From CAYOLL01 sp964404765 [NCBI: uncultured Gemmatimonadota bacterium] (GTDB lineage: Bacteria > 4572-55), in the NCBI GenBank assembly GCA_964404765.1, contig CAYOLL010000011.1:1-64000 (forward strand): a stretch of DNA of 64,000 nucleotides, written 5' to 3'. Shown here piece after piece: positions 26,119-33,134 of this stretch; the first letter of the stretch is position 1; the number at the start of each line of letters is the position of its first letter. A program made the translations under genes and the position numbers. Below the pieces are notes generated by a model. The model saw only the letters and a list, made by a program, of their open reading frames with translations. It was not told where the DNA came from and searched no databases.

Positions 26119-26970
26119 ATGCGCTTTCTGGATGTGCGAACCGATTATGCTTTTAAAAAGGTCTTTGGCTCCGAAGAGTCAAAACCGATTTTGATCAGCT
26201 TTTTGAATGGGATAATTGACTTTGTTGATGGCAGCAAAATCACCGACCTGACCATCGTTGACCCGTATCAGATTCCGCTGATCAAGGGCATGAAGGATTC
26301 TTATGTGGATGTAAAAGCCATCCTGTCATCAGGCGGGCGAGTCATTATCGAGATGCAAGTGCTTAATTTTGAAGGTCTCGAAAAGCGCATTTTGTATAAC
26401 GCCGCCAAAGCCTATTCCACCCAGTTAATGAAAGCGGAAGATCATACCCTGGAGCCAATTATTGCCATTACCATTACGGACTTTGTCATGTTTTCCGACA
26501 TTCAGCCGGTGATCACCTATTTCAAGCTGCGCGAGAAAGAAAAGTTGCTGACCTATAGCGACGACATTGAGTTGATTTTTGCCGAACTGCCGAAATTTAC
26601 CAAAACCGAAGCCGAATTGCAGACGATCACGGACAAATGGCTTTATTTTGTCAAAAATGCCGGCAGCCTGGAATATGTGCCGGCGGCGATGGCTGAGCCG
26701 GAACTGCGGCAGGCTTTTGAGATTGCCAATACCGCCGGATTGAGCGAGGCGGAGTTGGGAGAACAATTTAGGCGGCGCGATTTCATTATGGTGCAAAAGG
26801 GCATTGAACGAACCCATCGAAAACAACTGGAAAAGGCGCAGCAGGAGGCACAACAGGCCAGGCAAGAAGCCAATAAACTGACGGCGCTGAAGATGAAAGC
26901 TAAGGGGTTAGACATGGCTTTGATTGCCGAAGTAACCGGCCTGACCCGCGAAGTGATAGAAACATTATGA
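26119..26970 (+). CDS. Rpn-family PD-(D/E)XK nuclease (recombination-promoting nuclease / putative transposase)
   Basis: 283 residues, start fixed by GGAGGTG 5 nt upstream. The N-terminus RTDYAFKKVFGSEESKPILISFLN is the family hallmark. The nuclease core has Asp in SYVDVKAI and the E-x-Q of IIEMQVLN, the usual PD-(D/E)XK variant of Rpn proteins. The C-terminus is a Gln/Ala/Glu-rich helix (LEKAQQEAQQARQEANKL) ending in a small helix-turn-helix-like segment (MALIAEVTGLTREVIETL). Known: RpnA is a DNA endonuclease that promotes RecA-independent recombination. No terminal repeats bound it here. Confidence 0.88.
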   Translation: MRFLDVRTDYAFKKVFGSEESKPILISFLNGIIDFVDGSKITDLTIVDPYQIPLIKGMKDSYVDVKAILSSGGRVIIEMQVLNFEGLEKRILYNAAKAYSTQLMKAEDHTLEPIIAITITDFVMFSDIQPVITYFKLREKEKLLTYSDDIELIFAELPKFTKTEAELQTITDKWLYFVKNAGSLEYVPAAMAEPELRQAFEIANTAGLSEAELGEQFRRRDFIMVQKGIERTHRKQLEKAQQEAQQARQEANKLTALKMKAKGLDMALIAEVTGLTREVIETL

Positions 26971-27021
26971 TGATTACGACGCTTCCAGAACTTGCTGAGC
27001 CAGGAGATGCCGCTGTTGGCT

Positions 27022-27234
27022 TCATACGGCAATCAACTCCTCGGCGTAGTCGGCGGCGGCGGCTTGCAACGCTTCCTGCCGGTTGAAGTCCAGCGCTTCT
27101 TGCAAGGTGATCTTCAAAGTCGCCAACAGTTCCTCGCGAGTTGCTTCCTGGCAGTTCACCCCCGGAACTTCTTCGATCCAGCCGATCCACCAATCACCGC
27201 TTTTTTTGACCACAGCCGTGTAAGTATTTTTCAT
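27022..27234 (-). CDS. HicB-like antitoxin domain protein (orphan)
   Basis: 70 residues with the partial RNase-H fold of HicB: YTAVVKKSGDWWIGWIEEVPGVNCQEATREELLATLKITLQEAL. AGAAGGA precedes the ATG. No HicA toxin is adjacent on either side, so it is an orphan or serves another partner. Confidence 0.8.
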   Translation of the reverse strand: MKNTYTAVVKKSGDWWIGWIEEVPGVNCQEATREELLATLKITLQEALDFNRQEALQAAAADYAEELIAV

Positions 27235-27281
27235 GCTAATTTTCCTTCTTAAATTTGGTCATCTTGAATTTTTCAATAGCA

Positions 27282-27977
27282 TTAGGCTGCAGGTACAGGC
27301 GGCACACTCTCCTCGTTGGTCTTGCGGCGGCGGCCCAGGGCTTTGACGCTGCGCAGGGTGCGATAGGCAGCGGCAAATTCGGGGTGTTTGGGCGCGATGA
27401 CCTTGACCAATATATCCATTTCCTGACTGAGCAGGCTATCGGTTTGCCTGAACATGTCTTTCAAAGTGCCGCGGGCGGTAATGCGTTTGGCGACGGCGCT
27501 TTCCTTACCGGTTTGGGCGGCCTGATAAGCGTCAATTCGGGTTTTCAGATCGGCAACCTGGGTTTCGTTCAGGCCATACGCGGCCAAGTCGGTCAAATAT
27601 TCCAGCGCGGTCTTGTGGCAGTCAGAAGTGATGGTCACTAATTCCGTATCTCGCAGGCGGCGTAAACCGGTTTTGGATAACTTCATCTGCTCGCGCAAGG
27701 CGGCATTCTCTTTGCTCAAGGCATACACGGATAAGGCTGCGGCAATCGGAATAACGCTGTCAATCAACCGGGTCTTGGCCTGCTCTTTTCCGGCTGTTTT
27801 GCCGGCGGCTACTTTACTGCGAGCTGTATCTTTCCGCCGAATCTCCTGAATCTGCTCGCTGAGGCGTTGAATCACGGACATAAAGGCCGGCGCTTCGTCC
27901 GTAATCGTCTTATATTCATTAAGAAAGGTCAATAACCCTTCATACATGCTGAATTTGTTTTCTTGCATGTTATTCAT
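27282..27977 (-). CDS. Conserved hypothetical helical protein
   Basis: 231 residues, predicted almost wholly helical. It resembles a family common in Bacteroidetes-type genomes (MYEGLLTFLNEYKTITDEAPAF, VIQRLSEQIQEI, ALSVYALSKENAALREQM, DSLLSQEMDILVKV). The function is unknown. AAGGAG 7 nt before the ATG fixes the start at 27977. The gene lies downstream of an AT-rich island and of a consensus promoter at 28362-28390, which may transcribe it with a ~380-nt leader. Confidence 0.65.
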   Translation of the reverse strand: MNNMQENKFSMYEGLLTFLNEYKTITDEAPAFMSVIQRLSEQIQEIRRKDTARSKVAAGKTAGKEQAKTRLIDSVIPIAAALSVYALSKENAALREQMKLSKTGLRRLRDTELVTITSDCHKTALEYLTDLAAYGLNETQVADLKTRIDAYQAAQTGKESAVAKRITARGTLKDMFRQTDSLLSQEMDILVKVIAPKHPEFAAAYRTLRSVKALGRRRKTNEESVPPVPAA

Positions 27978-28361
27978 GGCGCATCTCCTTATGAAAAAAA
28001 ATGTTTTGTTGACAGAGAAAATGTTATTGCGTTGTTAGACCATGACAAATTATAATAATTACTACAATTTGTATTCAGCAATAAATTTTTATATTTTAAT
28101 AAAAAATTTATTTCTCGCGATAAATAATACATTTACGCTTAATGCGTTATTTATGCTGAGTATAAAAAATATTTTTATTAGCGCATAAATTCTATTTAGC
28201 GTAATGTTGCTACCAATGCTTCAGTATACAAATAATTTTGCTTATGAGATAAAATATTTTGCTTTAAATTAAAATTTAATTGCTTGCGGCGCATAATATC
28301 TCGCCTTTTTGCACAAATCTCTATAACACACCGCGTAGACATTAGATAATGCCTACAAAAA
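27978..28361. other. AT-rich gene-free island
   Basis: About 380 bp, strongly A+T rich, with inverted runs such as ATAAATTTTT / AAAAATTTAT and several GCGCATAA-like motifs in both orientations. No coding frame or RNA is evident. It may be a leader or binding region for the gene at 27282-27977, or acquired DNA. Confidence 0.5.
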
Positions 28362-28390
28362 ATTATACGCTCGCCTGCGGGTCATGTCAA
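28362..28390 (-). promoter_or_regulatory. Second perfect consensus sigma-70 promoter
   Basis: Reverse-strand TTGACA (28385-28390), 17-nt spacer, TATAAT (28362-28367). The sequence from -35 into the spacer (TTGACATGACCCGCAG) is the same as at 25203-25231, so this is a repeated promoter module about 3.2 kb away. Confidence 0.75.
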
Positions 28391-28412
28391 GGAAATTCAC
28401 TTGAGGATGCTC

Positions 28413-31055
28413 TCAAGCCTCATCCGCCCGCTTCTTCACTTCTTCCAGAATCAGCTTGATGCCGGGATTTTTGAGTGGATCGACGACCAATCTGGCCTTG
28501 GAGCCGTCGCGGCTGAGCTCGACCAATTGCAGCGGCAGGAGTACGCCTTCCAGCGCGCTTTTCAAGAAGGTGTGGTGCGGTGCGTCTAAGCCCTCAATCT
28601 TACCCGGCACAATGAATTTGGCGATGACTTCGTTGACTAAGGTGGCGGACTGTGCGGAGATGGCCGTTTCGATGGTTTGATGTTTGGGGAACAGCTTTTT
28701 GAGTGGTTCGCGGATGATCAGGCCCAGCAAATCCTCAAAGTTTTTGTAAGCGGAGACGGCAAAATCAAACGGTGTACGGCCCTGTCCGGAGCCTGTCGCC
28801 GGGCCGGCGGCGGTCACAAACACGCCTTTTTGGTAGCAGGCTTTCAGCTCGTCCTGGGCCGGTTGTTTGAGGCGTTCCAGATTGTTTTCGGCCATACGGG
28901 CAATTTCGCGGCCTTCGTTGGTGGCGTCGTTGGCGTAGTCACGGGCCAGGCGGTGGGCGGCGTGCCATTCGCTCAACAACTCGGTTTGGGTAAAGGGCGC
29001 GGGCAGCCAGGCGATCACGCCGTGAATAAAGCGGTTTTCGAACTGCTGGAACAGTTCGGTCAAATGGGCTTGCTGTTCGTCCGTCTTCAGCGGCAGGCCG
29101 ATCAACAGGAAAAAGTCATCTTCGGTGGCCCGCAGTTGCTGCAGGAAGTCGCGCACGGCTTTGTTGTCTACCTGCAGCAGGTCGGTCAGCCACACCTGGC
29201 CGCCGCGGGTGGTGTTCATCCAATGGGTGTGGTAGCGCACGGGTTTATCGACAAAGTTGGCCAGCGGCAATTGGCCGTAGTTGATGGTTTTGAGCAGAGC
29301 GGTCAGCATTTCCGGCGTTTTGGCCTGCTGACGGATGGCGCGGGCCTTGTCGGCATACAAATCGACGGCGGTGGCGGCCAGGTCGAACTCCAAAACAGCG
29401 TCCAACTCCGTCGCCCCGTGCCCTGAGCCTGTCGAAGAGCCGGGCGTCAGGCGCAAATAACTCAATTCGGTCGTCATTTTTTTGACCAGATGCTCGGCCA
29501 GATATTTATAATTGACGCCGCCGGCCAGATCGGTAAAGGCCTGATACAACAGCATGTTGGCCAATTGGCGAATCGTCCGCTTGGACGGCAGGCTGGCCAG
29601 GCGCAGCAGCATCAAAATCTTGATCAGCCGCTGGGCGTAGACAACATCGCTGGGCTCGTCAGGAAACAGGCCGGAAATGCGCTTGGCAAAGTAATCGTGG
29701 TAATGATCGTAATATTTGCGCATGGCCGGTGATTCCTTGAGCCGCGTCTCAAAATGATCGAAGATACGGTCGGGCGTCAGCAGATGGGTGTAATCCTCGG
29801 CCAAAATGCCGGCGATGTTGCGGGTTGGATCGCCCTTGACCTGAAAATGGATGAAGTCCACTACGCCGCGTCGCTGGCTGAACAACTCGGCGCACACGTC
29901 CAGCAACTCGATGGTTTCGGGATGGACGGGGTAAATCTGGCGGAAGGCGTCCAGCGTCAGCGGAATGTCGTTGAAGCTGAATTTGAGCTGTTTGTAGGCT
30001 GCTTCGAGATGTGCCTGGCTACCCTCTTTTTTGAGAATCAGCCGGTAGTCGATTAGTTCTTTGATGTGGCGGGTGGACAGGCTCAGGCCGGAATGATAGC
30101 GATCCTTGATTTTGTCGATGACTTCTTTTTGGATGTCGCCGGTTTTTTCGATATGTTCCTGTAGGGCGGCCACGACCCAGATGGGCCGGGTGGCGCTGCG
30201 TTCGCCCAAAAATTGCAGGAAGCGGGCGTCTTCGTTCAGGGCGGTTTTTTGACTTTTAGCCTTCAGAAACTCGGACAATTCGTCGATCAGCAGGACAAAG
30301 CCGTCGATTTTGTGCTGGGCCAGAATTTTCTCCAGCCGCTCAAAGCCTTCGCCGCGATCCAGCGCCAATTGGAACGGGACTTTTTGATCGAGGCCGGTCA
30401 AGTATTTTTTGGTCAGTTCGTAGGCGGCTTTTTGGTCTTTGTCCAGCAGGCGCTTCCAGGTGGTCAGGCCCGGATATTTGTCGCTGACGAGTTTGTCCAA
30501 ATGGCGGGCGTGCAAGGGCAGGACGTGGACTTGAAATTGCTGCAGGAAGTAGGATTCCTCGGCTAAAGTGGCGTCGATTTTGTAGGGCGGTTTGGCCAGC
30601 CGGTTCTGGACGGCTTCGAAGACAATTTCCTCCAGCGGGCGGGCGGCTTTGTAGGCCAGCAGCGGAATTTCGACAATCAGCAGTGTCTTTTTGCTGAGCG
30701 CAGTGAAGTGACTGCCCAGCTTGGGCTGCTGTTTAACCAGCGGTTCCCACATCTGCTTTTGGCGCTTGAGCGGCTGCAGCAACAGGCTGAGGATGCTGAG
30801 AAAGTGCGACTTGCCGGAGCCGAAGCTGCCTGATAAAAAAAAGCCTCGCCCTTGTGGACGGGCCAGGCTTTCCAGAATGATTTTCAGGTTGGTTTCAATA
30901 TCTTCGGTCAGGACAAAAGAGGCGGTCAGGCCGTTGAGATATTGTTGTCCGGCCGGGTCGTCGGGCGCGGCGCTTTCGTTGACTTCGCGCAGTTTTTGCA
31001 GTTGAATGACCGTCTCCACCACGGGCAGACTGATCAGGTCTTGAATTTTTGGCAT
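28413..31055 (-). CDS. Large P-loop ATPase, DUF6079/PglY-BrxC-like
   Basis: 880 residues. The N-terminus KIQDLISLPVVETVIQLQKL precedes FVLTEDIETNLKIILESL and then Walker A FFLSGSFGSGKSHFLSILS near residue 77. The Walker B-like FVLLIDELSEFL lies near 250. This order matches the big ATPases of BREX-type and related phage-defence systems (PglY/BrxC/DUF6079), which are usually about 1200 residues, so this copy is short. Two in-frame repeats add PGSSTGSGHG near 546 and GPATGSGQG near 757. No methyltransferase, phosphatase or other BREX gene is nearby, so it is an orphan or a remnant. It follows an AbiEii-like gene on the same strand. Confidence 0.6.
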   Translation of the reverse strand: MPKIQDLISLPVVETVIQLQKLREVNESAAPDDPAGQQYLNGLTASFVLTEDIETNLKIILESLARPQGRGFFLSGSFGSGKSHFLSILSLLLQPLKRQKQMWEPLVKQQPKLGSHFTALSKKTLLIVEIPLLAYKAARPLEEIVFEAVQNRLAKPPYKIDATLAEESYFLQQFQVHVLPLHARHLDKLVSDKYPGLTTWKRLLDKDQKAAYELTKKYLTGLDQKVPFQLALDRGEGFERLEKILAQHKIDGFVLLIDELSEFLKAKSQKTALNEDARFLQFLGERSATRPIWVVAALQEHIEKTGDIQKEVIDKIKDRYHSGLSLSTRHIKELIDYRLILKKEGSQAHLEAAYKQLKFSFNDIPLTLDAFRQIYPVHPETIELLDVCAELFSQRRGVVDFIHFQVKGDPTRNIAGILAEDYTHLLTPDRIFDHFETRLKESPAMRKYYDHYHDYFAKRISGLFPDEPSDVVYAQRLIKILMLLRLASLPSKRTIRQLANMLLYQAFTDLAGGVNYKYLAEHLVKKMTTELSYLRLTPGSSTGSGHGATELDAVLEFDLAATAVDLYADKARAIRQQAKTPEMLTALLKTINYGQLPLANFVDKPVRYHTHWMNTTRGGQVWLTDLLQVDNKAVRDFLQQLRATEDDFFLLIGLPLKTDEQQAHLTELFQQFENRFIHGVIAWLPAPFTQTELLSEWHAAHRLARDYANDATNEGREIARMAENNLERLKQPAQDELKACYQKGVFVTAAGPATGSGQGRTPFDFAVSAYKNFEDLLGLIIREPLKKLFPKHQTIETAISAQSATLVNEVIAKFIVPGKIEGLDAPHHTFLKSALEGVLLPLQLVELSRDGSKARLVVDPLKNPGIKLILEEVKKRADEA
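28779..28806. repeat. GAGCCTGTC-family repeat inside the PglY-like gene, copy A
   Basis: A variant of the family (GTCCGGAGCCTGTCGCCGGG) in frame, encoding PATGSGQG. Confidence 0.65.
29418..29442. repeat. CCTGAGCCTGTCGAAGAG-family repeat inside the PglY-like gene, copy B
   Basis: In frame, encoding SSTGSGHG; same family as in smc and the NACHT-FGE gene. Confidence 0.75.
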
Positions 31056-31115
31056 TGTTGTTTTCCTCTTGCTTGAATAATACTTTTTGTCTGAATGGCT
31101 TGCCCCCGCGTTCGA

Positions 31116-31718
31116 TCATGCCGCTTCCCTGCGATAAGCAGCTTTTGGCGACAGCAGCCCGACTTCTCTGGCAAAAACATCGAGACGGTTGGCGCTGCCC
31201 ATGCCCAAAAAATGCCCTACCAGTTTTCGGAGTTTCGAGTATTGAACTCCCGCCACACGCAGCAAAGCTTTGGCGTCAAAATCATCTTTTGGCTCGCCGG
31301 AGACCATTTTCATGGTAATCAAATGATGCAGACCGACGACCGGAATCGCCTCATTAAAAAACACCACATCCTGCCGGGCTTCCTGAATGGCTTTGCTAAA
31401 TAAACGATCCAGCCCGTCCACCCGTCGGTCAATAAAATCAACAAAAAAGTCCGGTTCACGAACCGCCACGCCGCCAATGGATAGCTGGTAAACTTGATAG
31501 CCTCTGGTTTTGAGCGCGGCTTCAATCGAAGCAATTTTTGTAGTCAAAATGGCGATGTCCACATCTTTGGTAAACTGGTGTGCGTCTTCGGGCAGATAAA
31601 GCCAGGTGGCAACCCGGCCGATCAGGGCAAATTCGGTTATGCCAAGATCGTTGAGCAGTTGGACGGCGGCCTTAAGCGAGGGATTTGGATCAAACGACGG
31701 GATTGCTTTGACAACCAT
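31116..31718 (-). CDS. AbiEii-like nucleotidyltransferase-fold protein
   Basis: 200 residues with FALIGRVATWLYLPEDAHQFTKDVDIAIL, the G-x-A...TKDVD pattern of AbiEii/MNT-like nucleotidyltransferases, although the usual GG is GR. Downstream, DFFVDFIDRRVDGLDRLF and HHLITMKMVSGEPKDDFDAKAL follow the family. Such proteins are toxins in abortive-infection pairs or orphan enzymes. No AbiEi antitoxin is adjacent. It lies 60 bp upstream of the PglY-like ATPase gene on the same strand and may be co-transcribed with it. Confidence 0.7.
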   Translation of the reverse strand: MVVKAIPSFDPNPSLKAAVQLLNDLGITEFALIGRVATWLYLPEDAHQFTKDVDIAILTTKIASIEAALKTRGYQVYQLSIGGVAVREPDFFVDFIDRRVDGLDRLFSKAIQEARQDVVFFNEAIPVVGLHHLITMKMVSGEPKDDFDAKALLRVAGVQYSKLRKLVGHFLGMGSANRLDVFAREVGLLSPKAAYRREAA

Positions 31719-31752
31719 TCTATTATATACCTCAATAGTTCTGATCTGCGTT

Positions 31753-32361
31753 CTATTTTTTTGAGTCGAATGGAGTATCGGGGTCAGAGGCGTTAGGCAG
31801 CGCTTTAGAACTTGCGGCTAACGGCGTTTCATGGTCGGATAGCGGCGCCGCCGGCTGTTCCTCAAACCAGATCAGCACAAACAGAATCGCCACGCCGACC
31901 GAGATCGCAATATCCGCCACGTTGAAAATGGGCCAGCGGGTCATATAATAGCCGTCAAAAGCCAACGGGCCGATCTGAAAAGGAGCAATGACAATATCGG
32001 GAAACTCAAAGTCGAAAAAATCGACTACTTTGGCCATGTAGATTCGGTCGGCCAAATTGCCCAACGCGCCGCCCAGAATCATACCCAGGCTAAGCGTGCT
32101 CCACAGATGCTGCTGGCCGTGCGTTACGTAAAGATACAGCAGCAGGCCGATCACAAAGATCGACACCAGCGGGTACGGAAATTGATGACCCAGCGAGATG
32201 CCAAAGGCGGCATTGGGATTGTAGATAAAGGTCAGCCGGAAAAAGTCGCCCCATACTTCAATCGACTCGCCGATTTCGAAGCGGGCTTTGATGATGAATT
32301 TGGTAAGTTGATCGAGCGCCAGCACAAATACAGCCGTGCCGACAAAGAGCGAATGTCGCAT
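31753..32361 (-). CDS. lspA: Lipoprotein signal peptidase (signal peptidase II)
   Basis: 202 residues with four membrane helices and the conserved motifs ALDQLTKFII, RLTFIYNPNAAFGI, GGALGNLADRIYMAKVVDFFDF and IFNVADIAIS. The catalytic aspartates are Asp114 (VVDF) and Asp150 (NVAD). It removes the signal peptide of diacylglyceryl-modified lipoproteins in the inner membrane. The C-terminal ~25 residues are a polar extension. The window contains a likely substrate, the TPR lipoprotein at 38084. Confidence 0.96.
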   Translation of the reverse strand: MRHSLFVGTAVFVLALDQLTKFIIKARFEIGESIEVWGDFFRLTFIYNPNAAFGISLGHQFPYPLVSIFVIGLLLYLYVTHGQQHLWSTLSLGMILGGALGNLADRIYMAKVVDFFDFEFPDIVIAPFQIGPLAFDGYYMTRWPIFNVADIAISVGVAILFVLIWFEEQPAAPLSDHETPLAASSKALPNASDPDTPFDSKK

Positions 32362-32494
32362 TCAGATATTCCATTTCAGGCGTGAATTCAAGTTATGAGT
32401 GAAATATTACGTCCCAGTTTTTCAGCACATAAGCGAGGAACGAAAAACAAAATACGGCAATCTCAAACCCTGTCAAGCAAAATTCCAGATTGCA

Positions 32495-32584
32495 TCAAAA
32501 CCCAACCGTCACGCTCCCATACCCATTCCGCCCGGCCGCCGGGTAGTAATAGTTGCCGCCCGCCCAATCGTCGTAATAGCCTGT
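32495..32584 (-). pseudogene. Orphan 3' end of a TonB-dependent receptor gene
   Basis: About 90 bp encode TGYYDDWAGGNYYYPAAGRN and then GYGSVTVGF plus stop, matching the last 30 codons of the intact receptor gene at 33135-35717. By eye about six to nine bases differ, mostly silent. It starts two bases after the xisI stop, so xisI and the xisH fragment are enclosed between two copies of this receptor tail. The rest of the 32362-32494 gap shows nothing. Confidence 0.85.
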
Positions 32585-32586
32585 TG

Positions 32587-32922
32587 TCAATTATCCCCAT
32601 AACCCGTGTACTTGTGTTTATAAGGCGCCTGAAATCCCAGCACAATATCTTCCTTGGGGACGCCCATGCTCACTAACTCGTCGGCTATGCCCAGTTCGGT
32701 GCCATTATGCTGAATCCAAATCTTCCCGTTTTTGATGTCTAAGTGAAGGATGCAGCCGTGTGTCCAGTCATAATGATCCCACCCGACCAACATCATCTGA
32801 TAGTGATCCCGCTGCGTATCAAAAATATACTGAGTTTCCACGCCTGCTGGCGGTGGAAGTTGTTGGCCCAGGTCTTGTATGAACCGGGTGATATGAGCGC
32901 GGTATTGGTCTAATTTTTCCAT
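32587..32922 (-). CDS. xisI: XisI-like protein (fdxN element excision controlling factor family)
   Basis: 111 residues, full family length: YIFDTQRDHYQMMLVGWDHYDW, GCILHLDIKNGKIWIQHNGTELGIADELVSMGVPKEDIVLGFQAP. In Anabaena, XisH and XisI are required for excision of the fdxN element by XisF. Widespread homologues are found as XisH-XisI pairs of unclear function. Its start overlaps the end of the xisH relic by 13 nt, as in intact pairs. Confidence 0.9.
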   Translation of the reverse strand: MEKLDQYRAHITRFIQDLGQQLPPPAGVETQYIFDTQRDHYQMMLVGWDHYDWTHGCILHLDIKNGKIWIQHNGTELGIADELVSMGVPKEDIVLGFQAPYKHKYTGYGDN

Positions 32923-33134
32923 TTTAGAATCTCCTCTGTTCCGGGATCGAAAACAATCAACGTGATTTGCGTTTCTTCGCAGACCGTTTGCACAAACTGC
33001 TTCTGGAAAAAAGCTTTGTGCACATCAATCGGAATGGCCAGGTACAACCGTCTGTCCGGCTCTTTTTCACGCAGGGCAATGTTGCTTCCGCCGATATGAT
33101 AGGCAAGATTTGCCTTGTCGTCAACAGAAAAGCA
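32910..33134 (-). pseudogene. xisH: C-terminal half of xisH
   Basis: The open frame begins right after the stop of the TonB receptor and reads SVDDKANLAYHI...EKEPDRRLYLAIPIDVHKAFF...TQITLIVFDPGTEEILKWKN, the C-terminal half of XisH (usually about 139 residues). The PD-(D/E)XK nuclease core in the N-terminal half is gone, and no start codon with a ribosome site is visible. It was probably truncated by the same event that placed the receptor tail here. Confidence 0.8.

Noticed and set aside
28677-29426. 249-codon forward frame opposite the PglY-like ATPase
   Set aside because: Antisense to a gene with clear P-loop motifs; composition is Gln/Gly/Val shadow-like.
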